Assembly: GCF_009429125.1 (NCBI RefSeq)
Contig: NZ_CP045529.1
Location: forward strand, 3,410,001 to 3,474,000
Origin: Luteimicrobium xylanilyticum
GTDB lineage: Bacteria > Actinomycetota > Actinomycetes > Actinomycetales > Cellulomonadaceae
Direction of reading: 5' to 3'
DNA length: 64,000 nt
Shown here: in pieces, positions 42,660-50,668 of the stretch
Layout: every line of letters begins with the position of its first letter
Position numbering within the stretch: position 1 is the first letter of the stretch
Position numbers and translations under genes: made by a program
Notes under the pieces: generated by a model
Database searches by the model: none
Told to the model about the DNA's origin: nothing
The model's input: only the letters and a program-made list of their open reading frames with translations

Positions 42660-42778
42660 GTGTCGCTGCTGGTGAGTGCGACACCGGGCCGGGAGCGCCT
42701 GTCGGCGCGAAGGCCGCTCGTAGCGGCTGAGTGTGGAGCCCGGGGCTGCCGCGACCCGGTGTCGCGATCCCTATTCTA
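42660..42778 (-). ncRNA. Candidate structured leader RNA of the DUF47-pit operon
   Basis: On the minus strand a TAGAAT -10 hexamer (42778-42773) is followed after 7 nt by GCGACACCGGG (42765-42755), which pairs perfectly over 11 bp with CCCGGTGTCGC (42688-42678). Inside lie two more hairpins: GCCGCT-ACG-AGCGGC (42727-42713) and GCGCC-GACA-GGCGC (42708-42695), plus AGCC-CCG-GGCT (42747-42737). Just downstream a second GCGACAC (42666-42660) can pair with the GTGTCGC half of the closing stem, giving two mutually exclusive folds. The -35 is weak (GGTTCA, 15-nt spacing). A second -10-like TACATT is at 42627-42622. I match no known riboswitch class. Confidence 0.45.
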
Positions 42779-42812
42779 CGGGAGCCCGGGGCCTGAACCC
42801 GATCCTGCCCGA

Positions 42813-43460
42813 TCACTCGAGCCGGCCCTGGCGCCACAGCGAGGCGCTGTGCTCGAGCTCCTCGGCGGTGCGCTGGAGCGACGCGGCGCCGCGGGTCAGG
42901 CGCTGCGCCCAGTCGGCGTCGACGTCCTCGCGGGAGTCGGCGTCGTGGGTGGCTCCGATCGCGAGGATCCGGCAGAACGCGGCGGCGCGCTCGAGCGCGA
43001 CGGCCAGGTCGCCCGTGTAGACGCCGGAGAGGACGTCGTCGGCGACACGGCGCACCTCGTCGGGACCGGGCGGGCTGGCGACGCCCGCGACGACCTCGGC
43101 CACGGGGGCGGCGTGCACGCCGAGCCGGTAGCGCAGCGCGACGACCTCGCCGTCGCGCCGGACCCACTCGCGCAGCGCGTAGAGGCGCCACAGGGCGCCC
43201 GGCAGGGTCGCGGGCGCGGCGTCCGACCACAGGCCGGCGACGACGTCGAGGCCCTCGCGCTCGACGAGCCGCACGAGCCGGTCGACGACGGCGGGATCCT
43301 CGGTCTCCCGCGCGCCCCGGACGAGCGCGGCTGCCGTGGTGTGGGCGACCTGGTCACGCAGGGCGGGGTCGAGGTCACCGGGGATCTCGTCGGCGTCGCG
43401 GGGGTCGAGCATGGCCGGCCGGCGGGGACGGCGCGGCTGCTCGTCGGGGGCGGGACTCAT
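42813..43460 (-). CDS. Conserved hypothetical protein, 215 aa
   Basis: ATG 43460. After a 35-residue polar start the sequence is a string of helices: 'VAHTTAAALVRGARETEDPAVVDRLVRLVEREGLDVVAGLWSDA' , 'LPGALWRLYALREWVRRDGEVVALRYRLG', 'DLAVALERAAAFCRILAIGATHDAD' and 'LTRGAASLQRTAEELEHSASLWRQG'. No signal peptide or membrane helix. It looks like an actinobacterial conserved protein I have seen only under uninformative names. It is divergent from the MarR-MFS operon, so it may share control with it. Confidence 0.65.
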   Translation of the reverse strand: MSPAPDEQPRRPRRPAMLDPRDADEIPGDLDPALRDQVAHTTAAALVRGARETEDPAVVDRLVRLVEREGLDVVAGLWSDAAPATLPGALWRLYALREWVRRDGEVVALRYRLGVHAAPVAEVVAGVASPPGPDEVRRVADDVLSGVYTGDLAVALERAAAFCRILAIGATHDADSREDVDADWAQRLTRGAASLQRTAEELEHSASLWRQGRLE

Positions 43461-43523
43461 GGTTCCAGCGTCGCACGCCGGCGCCGCGCGACCGACGCAC
43501 CGGCGCGACACAGGAACTTCTAG

Positions 43524-43564
43524 TTGCTTGATGCAAGCAAGCGTTCTATGCTTGCACGGAGCAA
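43524..43564 (+). promoter_or_regulatory. Promoter and operators of the marR-MFS operon
   Basis: TTGCTT (43524-43529), a 17-nt spacer and TATGCT (43547-43552) make a good sigma-70-type promoter. The -35 lies in TTGCTTG-ATG-CAAGCAA (43524-43540), a perfect 7-bp-arm palindrome, and a second dyad TTGC-N5-GCAA (43552-43564) overlaps the -10. This is a typical MarR autorepression layout. Confidence 0.75.
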
Positions 43565-43607
43565 ATGTTGCGGGACGGCACCGACCTCCCGGAAAGCAGG
43601 CGACACC

Positions 43608-44195
43608 ATGACCACCCTGACCACCACCCGGGCCCCCGACGAGGCTCCGTCGGCATCGACCACGGACCCGCCGTCGTCGACCACCGAGCGCCGCGGGATC
43701 CCCGGCCTCGGCGCCGACGCGGCGACCGTCGACGGGCTGATCAGCGCGCTCGAGGAGCTCGGCCGCGCCCAGCGCGAGTCGGCGACCGCGACCGCGCGCG
43801 ACCTCGGTTGCGCCCGGTCGAGCCTCGCCGTCCTGCGGATCCTCGAGAAGAACGAGCTGCCGCTGCAGATCGGCGACCTCGCCCACGCGATGCGCATCGA
43901 CGTCTCGGTCGCGAGCCGTCAGGTCGGCGCGCTCGTCAAGGAGGGCTACGTCGAGCGGGCCGTCGACGAGGACGACCGCCGAGCCCGGACCCTCGCGCTC
44001 ACCGACAGCGGGCGCGCGCTCGCCGCCGAGGCGTTCGCCGCCTGGCGCGACCGCGCCCGACACGTCTTCGGGGACTGGTCCCCGGACGAGCTGCACGACG
44101 CCGTCCTGCAGCTCCGCAAGATCGCGGACAGCGTCGTCCGACACCACGACACCCCTGACCACCGTGCCACGACCGGAAAGGGCACCACCGCATGA
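43608..44195 (+). CDS. MarR family regulator of the adjacent MFS pump
   Basis: 195 aa from ATG 43608 (GGAAAGCAGG upstream). A Thr/Pro-rich 40-residue N-terminus precedes the winged helix: 'DLGCARSSLAVLRILEKNELPLQIGDLAHAMRIDVSVASRQVGALVKEGYVERAVDEDDRRARTL' spans about 66-130, with the DxRxR-type wing 'DEDDRRARTLALTDSG'. It overlaps the MFS start by 4 bp (ATGA), so regulator and pump are co-translated. It probably binds the dyads at 43524-43564 and is released by a pump substrate. Confidence 0.92.
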   Translation: MTTLTTTRAPDEAPSASTTDPPSSTTERRGIPGLGADAATVDGLISALEELGRAQRESATATARDLGCARSSLAVLRILEKNELPLQIGDLAHAMRIDVSVASRQVGALVKEGYVERAVDEDDRRARTLALTDSGRALAAEAFAAWRDRARHVFGDWSPDELHDAVLQLRKIADSVVRHHDTPDHRATTGKGTTA

Positions 44196-45907
44196 CCACC
44201 ACCACCGAAACCGCCGTGTCGGGGGCCTCGCCCGCCGACACCGCGCGCCCGGGCGAGAAGCCGGCCATGACCCGGCGCGAGACCCTCGAGGCGATGTCGG
44301 GCATCCTCCTCGGCATGTTCGTCGCGCTCCTCGCGACGTCCGTCGTCTCGTCCTCGCTGCCGCGCATCGTCTCCGAGCTCAACGGCTCCGGGAGCTCCTA
44401 CACCTGGGTCGTCACGGCGACCCTCCTCACCACGACGATCACCACCCCCATCTGGGGCAAGCTCGCCGACATGACCAACCGCAAGCTGCTCATCCAGCTC
44501 GCACTGGTCGTCGCGGTGCTGTCGTCGGCTGCTGCGGGGCTCTCCCAGAACGTGGGCGAGCTCATCCTGTTCCGCGCCTTCCAGGGCGTCGGCGCGGGCG
44601 GTCTGACCGCCCTCGGCACCGTCCTCATCGCGGACATCGTCTCGCCCCGCGAGCGCGGCAAGTACATGGGCCTCATGGGCGGCGTCATGGCCGTCTCCAT
44701 GGTCGGCGGCCCGATCCTCGGCGGCACGCTGACCGACTCGATCGGCTGGCGCTGGGACTTCTTCGTCGGCCTGCCGATCGCGATCGTCGCGATCGCCGTC
44801 CTGCAGAAGACGCTGCACCTGCCCAAGCGCACCAAGGGCGACTCCCGGATCGACTACTGGGGTGCGGCCCTCATCTCCGTGGGCGTGGCGCTCCTCCTCC
44901 TGTGGGTCACGTTCGCCGGCAGCAACTTCGACTGGGTCTCCTGGCAGACCTTCGCCATGGTCGGTGGGGCGGTCGTCGCCCTCGTCGCCGCGATCCTCGT
45001 CGAGAAGCACGAGGGCACCGACGCGATCATCCCGCTGCACCTGTTCAAGAACAGCACGTTCGTGCTCGCCGTCGTCGCGAGCATCGCGGTCGGCGTCGCC
45101 ATGTTCGGCGCGAGCGTCTTCCTGAGCCAGTACATCCAGATCGCCAAGGGGAAGACCCCGACGCAGTCCGGCCTCCTGACGATCCCCATGGTGGTCGGGG
45201 TGTTCCTCGCCTCGCTCGTCATCGGCAACCTCATCGCCCGCACGGGCCGGTACAAGTGGTTCATGGTCACCGGCGGCGTGCTGCTGACCGTCGGCCTGCT
45301 GCTCATGGGCACGATCGACTACCGGACCAGCTTCGTGACGCTCAGCGTCTACCTGTTCGTCATCGGCGTGGGCACCGGCATGCTCATGCAGAACCTGGTC
45401 CTCGCCGTCCAGAACACCCTGGACGTCCACGAGATCGGGTCGGGGACCGCGTCCGTCGCGTTCTTCCGCACCCTCGGCGGCGCGATCGGCGTGTCCGTCC
45501 TCGGGGCCGTGCTCAACACGCGGGTCACGTCGTCCATCGCCGACGGGCTCACGAAGCTCGGCATCACGATGCCCGGCGGCTCCGGCGGCACCCTGCCGGA
45601 GATCGACAAGCTCCCGGCGCCGGTCGCGACCGTCGTCGAGAAGGCGTACGGCGACGGGGTCGCCGAGATCTTCCTCATCGCCGCGCCGCTGGCCCTCGTC
45701 GCCGCGATCGCCTGTGTGTTCCTCAAGGAGATCCCGCTCGGCACCAAGTCCGGCGTCGAGCTCCTGCAGGAGGGCGCCGACGCTGCCGGCGAGCGGTCCG
45801 CGACCGAGGCGGAGCACCGCGCCGAGCTCGACACCGCGATGTCGGTCGTCGCGCCGACCAGCTCCGAGGAGCCGGACGAGCGCCGCGTGAGCGCGACGCG
45901 GGCCTGA
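44192..45907 (+). CDS. MFS drug efflux transporter, DHA2 (EmrB/QacA) family
   Basis: 571 aa with 14 predicted membrane helices. Motifs: A-type 'GKLADMTNRKLLIQLALVV', C-type 'GPILGGTLTDSIGWRWDFFVGLPIA' and 'FRAFQGVGAGGLTALGTVLIADIVSPRERGKYMGL'. An Asp in the first helix region is not obvious, but 'SSLPRIVSELNGSGSSYTWVVTATLL' is standard for DHA2 proteins. It exports toxic cations or antibiotics with protons. The last 60 residues are a cytosolic acidic tail ('ATEAEHRAELDTAM'). A strong terminator follows 20 nt after the stop. Confidence 0.93.
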   Translation: MTTTTETAVSGASPADTARPGEKPAMTRRETLEAMSGILLGMFVALLATSVVSSSLPRIVSELNGSGSSYTWVVTATLLTTTITTPIWGKLADMTNRKLLIQLALVVAVLSSAAAGLSQNVGELILFRAFQGVGAGGLTALGTVLIADIVSPRERGKYMGLMGGVMAVSMVGGPILGGTLTDSIGWRWDFFVGLPIAIVAIAVLQKTLHLPKRTKGDSRIDYWGAALISVGVALLLLWVTFAGSNFDWVSWQTFAMVGGAVVALVAAILVEKHEGTDAIIPLHLFKNSTFVLAVVASIAVGVAMFGASVFLSQYIQIAKGKTPTQSGLLTIPMVVGVFLASLVIGNLIARTGRYKWFMVTGGVLLTVGLLLMGTIDYRTSFVTLSVYLFVIGVGTGMLMQNLVLAVQNTLDVHEIGSGTASVAFFRTLGGAIGVSVLGAVLNTRVTSSIADGLTKLGITMPGGSGGTLPEIDKLPAPVATVVEKAYGDGVAEIFLIAAPLALVAAIACVFLKEIPLGTKSGVELLQEGADAAGERSATEAEHRAELDTAMSVVAPTSSEEPDERRVSATRA

Positions 45908-45927
45908 CCTCCCGGTTCGAGCACCAG

Positions 45928-45965
45928 AACGGGGCGGCTACCACTGTGGTGGTAGCCGCCCCGTT
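45928..45965 (+). terminator. Strong terminator of the MFS operon
   Basis: Perfect 17-bp stem: AACGGGGCGGCTACCAC (45928-45944), loop TGTG, GTGGTAGCCGCCCCGTT (45949-45965). It ends 5 nt before the CACAAT of the next gene's promoter, so it separates the two units. Confidence 0.9.
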
Positions 45966-45983
45966 GCCGTCACAATGGTCCGC

Positions 45984-46487
45984 ATGACTACTGGCAGCAC
46001 CGCCGGTCCCACCCCGGCCACGACGGGCGACGCCGCCCGCACGCCTCTCAACCGCGTCGAGCAGGAGCTCCGGGTCGTACTGCGGCGCGCCGCAGCGGCC
46101 CAGGCCGAGCTCGCACGACGCATCCACCCGGACCTCGACGCGAGCGCCTACCCCCTGCTCGCGATCATCGCGGCCGAGCCGGGCGTCCACGCCACCGAGC
46201 TCGCCCGCCGGTTCGGCATCGGCCGGGCGACGATCTCGCGCCAGCTCAGCCGCCTCGACGAGCTCGGCCTCATCCACCGGGCGGTCGACCCGGAGGACAA
46301 CCGCGGCCAGCTCCTCACCGCGAGCGAGTCGGGCCACGCCCACGTCGAGGCGGCGCGTGCCGCGCGCCTGCAGTACCTCTCCGAGGTCTTCGCCGACTGG
46401 CCCGACGACGACGTCTCCACCCTCGCGGACCTGCTCGCCCGCTACAGCGCGAGCGTCGACGAGGTACGGGGCCGGTCGGCCGAGTAG
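45984..46487 (+). CDS. MarR family transcriptional regulator
   Basis: 167 aa from ATG 45984. CACAAT at 45971-45976 lies 7 nt upstream with no ribosome site, so it is likely leaderless; the in-frame ATG at 45975 would fall in the -10. Winged helix: 'DASAYPLLAIIAAEPGVHATELARRFGIGRATISRQLSRLDELGLIHRAVDPEDNRGQLL' (about 51-110). Different from the two other MarR proteins of the window. It stands alone between a terminator and the convergent msrB (4 bp gap). Targets unknown; the pump just upstream is one candidate. Confidence 0.9.
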   Translation: MTTGSTAGPTPATTGDAARTPLNRVEQELRVVLRRAAAAQAELARRIHPDLDASAYPLLAIIAAEPGVHATELARRFGIGRATISRQLSRLDELGLIHRAVDPEDNRGQLLTASESGHAHVEAARAARLQYLSEVFADWPDDDVSTLADLLARYSASVDEVRGRSAE

Positions 46488-46491
46488 CCGC

Positions 46492-46935
46492 TCAGGCCCC
46501 GGTCGGCTCGAAGCTCAACGACACCGAGTTCATGCAGTAGCGGTCGCCGGTCGGGGTCTGGGGCGCGTCGTCGAAGACGTGCCCCAGGTGCGAGCCGCAG
46601 CGCGCGCACCGCACCTCGGTGCGCACCATGCCGTGGGTGCGGTCCTCGATCAGCTCCACGGCGTCCGAGTCCTGCGGCTTGAAGAAGCTCGGCCACCCGC
46701 AGTGGGAGTCGAACTTGGTGTCGGAACGGAACAGCTCCTGGCCGCACGCCCGGCACCGGTACACGCCGGTGCGCTTCTCGTCGAGCAGCTCACCCGTCCA
46801 CGGACGCTCGGTGGCCGCGTGGCGCAGCACCGCGTACTCCTGGGGGTCGAGCTCTGCCTTCCACTCGGCGTCGGTCTTGGTGACCTCGTAGCCGTTCGCG
46901 GGGCTCGGCTGGGAGAACAGGTTGTTCAGGGACAT
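46492..46935 (-). CDS. msrB: Peptide-methionine (R)-S-oxide reductase
   Basis: 147 aa from ATG 46935 behind GGAGGTGCC. MsrB fold with two zinc CxxC pairs ('[11 protein letters not shown]', '[14 protein letters not shown]'), substrate motif 'HCGWPSFF' and the catalytic Cys in '[12 protein letters not shown]' (about residue 134). It reduces the R isomer of methionine sulfoxide with thioredoxin. Cys rather than selenocysteine, with no in-frame TGA. It lies downstream of the helicase gene, from which a long inverted repeat separates it, so it may be partly co-transcribed. Confidence 0.96.
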   Translation of the reverse strand: MSLNNLFSQPSPANGYEVTKTDAEWKAELDPQEYAVLRHAATERPWTGELLDEKRTGVYRCRACGQELFRSDTKFDSHCGWPSFFKPQDSDAVELIEDRTHGMVRTEVRCARCGSHLGHVFDDAPQTPTGDRYCMNSVSLSFEPTGA

Positions 46936-46983
46936 CAGGCACCTCCGCCAGTTCCAACCCTCGGGTGCACCGACGTGTTCCGC

Positions 46984-47080
46984 CCGCCGAGTGCGACGCC
47001 GGGTTCGCCGAGTGCGACGTCCCGCCCGCCGAGTGCGACGCCCGCGTCACACTCGGCGAACCCAGCGTCACACTCGGCGG
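46984..47080 (-). repeat. 21-bp-periodic repeat forming a 36-bp inverted repeat between helicase and msrB
   Basis: CGCCGAGTGCGAC stands at 46985, 47006 and 47027 and its reverse complement form GTCACACTCGGCG at 47046 and 47067; the steps within each set are exactly 21 bp. The arms 46984-47019 and 47045-47080 pair in 33 of 36 positions, with a 25-nt loop that holds the third copy. All three mismatches are C opposite A on the plus strand, which become G-U pairs in minus-strand RNA. That is the strand of the helicase and msrB mRNAs. It begins 6 nt after the helicase stop. Confidence 0.85.
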
Positions 47081-47085
47081 AGGGG

Positions 47086-48618
47086 TCAGCGGGGCGTGGA
47101 CGTCGAGTAGACGGTCGGGCTGCCGGCACCACGCTGGGCCCGACCGCGACCACCGCGACGACGACCGCCACCGGAGGACGAGCCACCGGCCTGCGCGCCG
47201 TTCGACGGACGCCCGGAACCGCTGCGCGCCCCGGCGGGCTGCGCCGTCGTGCGCTGCGCCTGGGCCGGCTGCGCGGACTGCCGCTGGCCCTGGCCACGGG
47301 TGCCCTGCTGCTGGGCGCCGCCTGCGTCACCCGAGCCGCCACGGCCCCGGCGGCGACGCCCGGACGTGCTCCCGCCCGACGACGACGCAGCGCCCGCGGG
47401 CTTCGAGCCTCCCCGCTGCTGGGGCGCGGGCGGCGCGACGGGCGCCACGTAGGCGGCGCGCTCGCCGATCAGCGCCTCGACCTGCGGGTCGCCGACGCCG
47501 GCGCGCCGCGGCGCCGCCTTGATCCGTGCCTTGCGCAGGAGGTCCTTGACGTCGCCGGTCTGCTCGGGCAGGACGAGCGTCACGACGTCGCCGCCCGACC
47601 CGGCTCGCGCGGTGCGCCCCGAGCGGTGCAGGTACGCCTTGTGCTCGGCGGGCGGGTCGACGTGCACGACGAGCTCGACCTCGTCGACGTGGATGCCGCG
47701 CGCCGCGATGTCCGTGGCGACGAGCACCTTGACGGCGCCCGACGTGAAGGCCTCGAGGTTGCGCTCACGCGCGCCCTGGCCGAGGTTCCCGTGCAGCTCG
47801 ACGGCGGGGACGCCGTCGGCGGTGAGCTGCTTGGCGAGCTTCTTGGCCTGGTGCTTGGTGCGCATGAACAGGACCCGGCGGCCGGTCCCGGACGCGAGGT
47901 CGTGGACGAGCTGCTTCTTCACACCGGCGTCGGCGAGGAGCAGGACGTGGTGCGTCATCTCGGCGACGGGCGCGGCGGCCGGGTCGACGGCGTGCGTGAC
48001 GGGCTCGTGCAGGTAGCGCTGGACGATCTTGTCCACGCCGTTGTCGAGCGTCGCGGAGAACAGGAGCCGCTGGCCCTGCTTCGGGGTGCGGTCCATGATG
48101 CGCTTCACGCCGGGCAGGAACCCGAGGTCGGCCATGTGGTCGGCCTCGTCGAGCACGGTGATCTCGATGCCGTCGAGCGTGAGGAGCTTCTGGTTGAGGA
48201 GGTCCTCGAGGCGGCCGGGGCACGCGACGAGGACGTCGACGCCGGCGTCGAGCGCGGCGACCTGCTTGCCCTGCCCCACCCCGCCGAAGACGGTCGTGGT
48301 GCGCAGCCCCAGCGCGTTCGCGAGGGGCGCGAGGGTCGCGTCGATCTGGTTGGCGAGCTCGCGGGTCGGGGCCAGCATGAGCGCCCGGGGCCGACGGGCC
48401 TGACGGCGGGTGCCCGACGCCGCGAGGCGCGTCACGACCGGGAGCGAGAACGCGAGCGTCTTGCCGGAACCGGTGCGGCCGCGGCCGAGCACGTCACGCC
48501 CGGCGAGCGTGTCGGGGAGCGTCGCCGTCTGGATGGGGAACGGGGACTCGATGCCCTGGTCGGCCAGCGCGCGCACGACGGCGGCGGGCAGGGCGAAGTC
48601 GGTGAATCGGGATGTCAT
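47086..48618 (-). CDS. DEAD-box ATP-dependent RNA helicase with basic RGG-like tail
   Basis: 510 aa from ATG 48618 (GAGAGG upstream). Motifs in order: Q 'PFPIQTATLPDTLAG', I 'GRTGSGKT', Ia 'APTRELANQI', II 'VLDEADHM' (DEAD), III 'LFSATLD', V 'VLVATDIAARGIHVDEV', VI 'YLHRSGRTARAG'. The helicase core is about 380 residues; the last 120 are low complexity, rich in Arg, Gly, Ser and Gln ('GRRRRGRGG', 'GGGRRRGGRGRAQRG'), a typical RNA-binding tail. Such helicases act in ribosome assembly, mRNA decay and cold adaptation. The mRNA carries hairpins in its 5' leader and directly after the stop, which suggests self-control. Confidence 0.94.
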   Translation of the reverse strand: MTSRFTDFALPAAVVRALADQGIESPFPIQTATLPDTLAGRDVLGRGRTGSGKTLAFSLPVVTRLAASGTRRQARRPRALMLAPTRELANQIDATLAPLANALGLRTTTVFGGVGQGKQVAALDAGVDVLVACPGRLEDLLNQKLLTLDGIEITVLDEADHMADLGFLPGVKRIMDRTPKQGQRLLFSATLDNGVDKIVQRYLHEPVTHAVDPAAAPVAEMTHHVLLLADAGVKKQLVHDLASGTGRRVLFMRTKHQAKKLAKQLTADGVPAVELHGNLGQGARERNLEAFTSGAVKVLVATDIAARGIHVDEVELVVHVDPPAEHKAYLHRSGRTARAGSGGDVVTLVLPEQTGDVKDLLRKARIKAAPRRAGVGDPQVEALIGERAAYVAPVAPPAPQQRGGSKPAGAASSSGGSTSGRRRRGRGGSGDAGGAQQQGTRGQGQRQSAQPAQAQRTTAQPAGARSGSGRPSNGAQAGGSSSGGGRRRGGRGRAQRGAGSPTVYSTSTPR

Positions 48619-48672
48619 GTGAAGCCTCTCGCGTCCGGCTCCCGGACCTGCCGACGGCCGCGCGCACGCGTG

Positions 48673-48701
48673 CTCGTCGGCCGGTGGTCCGGCCGGACGA
48701 G
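48673..48701 (-). other. Hairpin in the 5' leader of the helicase mRNA
   Basis: CTCGTC-GGCCGG (48673-48684) and CCGGCCGGACGAG (48689-48701) pair over 12 bp with one bulged base and a 4-nt loop. The gap 48619-48814 (196 bp) holds no gene; the helicase leader probably starts near 48775, where GACAAT (minus) lies. Long structured leaders are common for cold-shock helicases. Confidence 0.5.
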
Positions 48702-48814
48702 TTGGGTAGGTCGTGGTCGCCGCGCGAGGGTCTCGGGGGAATCTCCACGACGTCAGGCGCGCGGGAAGTCGCGCCACCTCATGACCATTGTCCCACACCG
48801 GGACCCGGACGTCC

Positions 48815-49864
48815 TCAGAGCAGGGCCGCGGCCAGCAGCCGCAGGGTCTCCTCGCGCGCCGGGGACGACGTCGCCGGCGTGCCCGTGTGCGCCCCGGCCA
48901 CGAGGGCGACCATCACCTCGTCGGTGCGCAGCTCGTCGGCGACGGCGCGGACCCGAGCGGCGGCCTCGTCGGGCGACCCGACGATCCAGGTCTGCGCGAG
49001 CCGGTCCGCGGCCGCCTGGTCGGCGGGGGCCAGCGGGGCGGCCTCCGCGTCCTCCACGAGCTCCTGCGGAGCGAGCGGGCCACCCGAGCGCAGCCGCCAC
49101 ATGCTGCGGGCCTGCGGCAGTGCCAGGCGCCGCGCCTCCTCGGTCGTCTCGGCGACGACGGCGTTCACGACGCCGATCGTCCGCGGCTCGGCGAGGTGCT
49201 CCGACGGGCGGAACTGCGAGCGGTAGGCCGCGAGCGCCTCGAGCGTGCCGCCGCCCCCGAAGTGGTTCGCGAAGACGTACGGGAGGCCGTTCGCGGCCGC
49301 GAGCTGCGCGGAGTACATCGAGGAGCCGAGCAGCCAGATCGTCGGCTCGGTGGTGGCCCGCGGGGTCGCCGCGAGGTCGTAGCGCTGCGACCCGAGCGCC
49401 AACGACACGCCGCCGGGCGCGAGGAGCCCGGCGACCGTGGCGACGTCGTCGGGGAAGGCGTCCACGCCGTCGTCGGGCCGGACGCCGCGTCGCAGCAGGT
49501 GGCTCGTCACGGGGTCGCTGCCGGGCGCCCGGCCGATGCCCAGGTCGACGCGGCCGGGGAACGCCGCCTCGAGCAGGGCGAGCTGCTCGGCGACCACGAG
49601 CGGTGCGTGGTTGGGCAGCATCACACCGCCCGACCCGACCCGGATGCGGGACGTCGCCGACCCGACGAGCGCCATGAGCACCGGCGGGTTGGTCGCCGCG
49701 ACAGCACGCATGTTGTGGTGCTCGGCCAGCCAGTAGCGGGTGAAACCCAGGTCGTCGGCGGTCCGGGCCAGCGCGACGGTCGCCGCGAGGGCGTCCGACG
49801 TGGACTGGTCGGAACGGACGGGGACGAGGTCGAGCACGGACAGCCGGAACGCACGGTCGGTCAT
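48815..49864 (-). CDS. LLM class flavin-dependent oxidoreductase (MsnO8 type)
   Basis: 349 aa from ATG 49864. Luciferase-like TIM barrel: 'LSVLDLVPVRSDQSTSDALA', 'DDLGFTRYWLAEHHNMRAVAATNPPVLMALVGSAT', 'IRVGSGGVMLPNHAPLVVAEQLALLEAAFPGRVDLGIGRAPGSDP', 'WLLGSSMYSAQLAAANGLPYVFANHF'. This set is typical of the MsnO8/YhbW family, reduced-flavin monooxygenases of unknown substrate. No flavin reductase gene is adjacent. It is divergent from the M50-like gene, with 76 bp between the starts. Confidence 0.92.
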   Translation of the reverse strand: MTDRAFRLSVLDLVPVRSDQSTSDALAATVALARTADDLGFTRYWLAEHHNMRAVAATNPPVLMALVGSATSRIRVGSGGVMLPNHAPLVVAEQLALLEAAFPGRVDLGIGRAPGSDPVTSHLLRRGVRPDDGVDAFPDDVATVAGLLAPGGVSLALGSQRYDLAATPRATTEPTIWLLGSSMYSAQLAAANGLPYVFANHFGGGGTLEALAAYRSQFRPSEHLAEPRTIGVVNAVVAETTEEARRLALPQARSMWRLRSGGPLAPQELVEDAEAAPLAPADQAAADRLAQTWIVGSPDEAAARVRAVADELRTDEVMVALVAGAHTGTPATSSPAREETLRLLAAALL

Positions 49865-49940
49865 GCTCGGGGCAACCGCGAGGCCCGGGCGCGCATTCCG
49901 CACCGCGGCCCTCAGGGTCCCCACGCAGCGGCATGGTTCG

Positions 49941-50657
49941 ATGGGCGCCGTGACCGACGTCCTCACCGACATCTGGCATCGCGCCACCACCGCCGCTCCC
50001 CTGCCCGACGCGCGGGTCGCGCTCACCGCGGCCGCCGTCGCGGCGCTCGTCGTGCTCGTGACCCCGGTCTGGCGGGTCGCGCGGAACGTCATCACCATCG
50101 CGCACGAGGGGGCGCACGGGCTGGTGGCCGTGCTGTGCGGTCGGCGGCTGGCGGGGATCCGGCTGCACTCGGACACCTCGGGCCTCACGGTCTCGAAGGG
50201 CCGGACGCGCGGGTTCGGGATGGTCGCGACCGGGTTCGCCGGCTACGTCGGCCCGGGCGTGCTGGGGCTCGGCGCCGCGTGGTTGACCAGCCGCGGGTAC
50301 GGGGTCGGCGTGCTGTGGCTCGTCCTCGTCGCTCTCACCCTGCTGCTCCTGCAGATCCGGAACTGGTACGGGCTGTGGTCGGTCCTCGTGACCGGCGTGC
50401 TGCTGTTCGTCGTGACCTGGTGGCTCGACGTGCGGTGGCAGGTCGCGATCGCGTGGACGCTGAGCTGGTTCCTGCTGCTCGGCGCCGTCCGACCCGTCGT
50501 GGAGCTGCAGGCAGACCGCTCGCGCGGGCGGGCACGGTCGTCCGACGCGGACCTGCTGGCTCGACTGACCGGCGTCCCCGGGATCTTGTGGGTGATCGTG
50601 TTCGGTCTCGTCACCGTCGGGTGCGCCGTCGTCGGCGGACGGCTGCTCTGGCCGTGA
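49941..50657 (+). CDS. M50 family metallopeptidase-like membrane protein
   Basis: 238 aa from ATG 49941 (a GTG at 49950 is the alternative, neither has a clear ribosome site). About six membrane helices. Zinc-protease motif HExxH in 'ITIAHEGAHGLVAVLCGRR' (about residue 54), with 'GLTVSKGRTRGFGMVATGFAGYVGPGVLGLGAAW' following. It belongs to the M50B-like actinobacterial group with unknown substrates, possibly intramembrane cleavage. A site-2-type protease could process membrane regulators such as the anchored sigma factor at 1462, but no evidence links the two. Confidence 0.85.
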   Translation: MGAVTDVLTDIWHRATTAAPLPDARVALTAAAVAALVVLVTPVWRVARNVITIAHEGAHGLVAVLCGRRLAGIRLHSDTSGLTVSKGRTRGFGMVATGFAGYVGPGVLGLGAAWLTSRGYGVGVLWLVLVALTLLLLQIRNWYGLWSVLVTGVLLFVVTWWLDVRWQVAIAWTLSWFLLLGAVRPVVELQADRSRGRARSSDADLLARLTGVPGILWVIVFGLVTVGCAVVGGRLLWP

Positions 50658-50668
50658 TACGGCCGTGA

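Noticed and set aside
42660-42778. tRNA, SRP RNA or a known riboswitch
   Set aside because: There is no T-loop or anticodon arm, no GGAA/GNRA SRP motif, and no core sequence of TPP, FMN, cobalamin, SAM, glycine, ydaO or ykkC classes that I know.
42735-42791. GGAGCCCGGGG direct repeat (42735 and 42781) as target-site duplication of a small mobile element
   Set aside because: The enclosed 35 bp have no terminal inverted repeats of their own and are explained better by the leader-RNA stems and promoter.
46984-47080. CRISPR array
   Set aside because: The repeat unit is 21 bp with only 8-nt variable parts and changes direction; there are no spacers of normal length and no cas genes.
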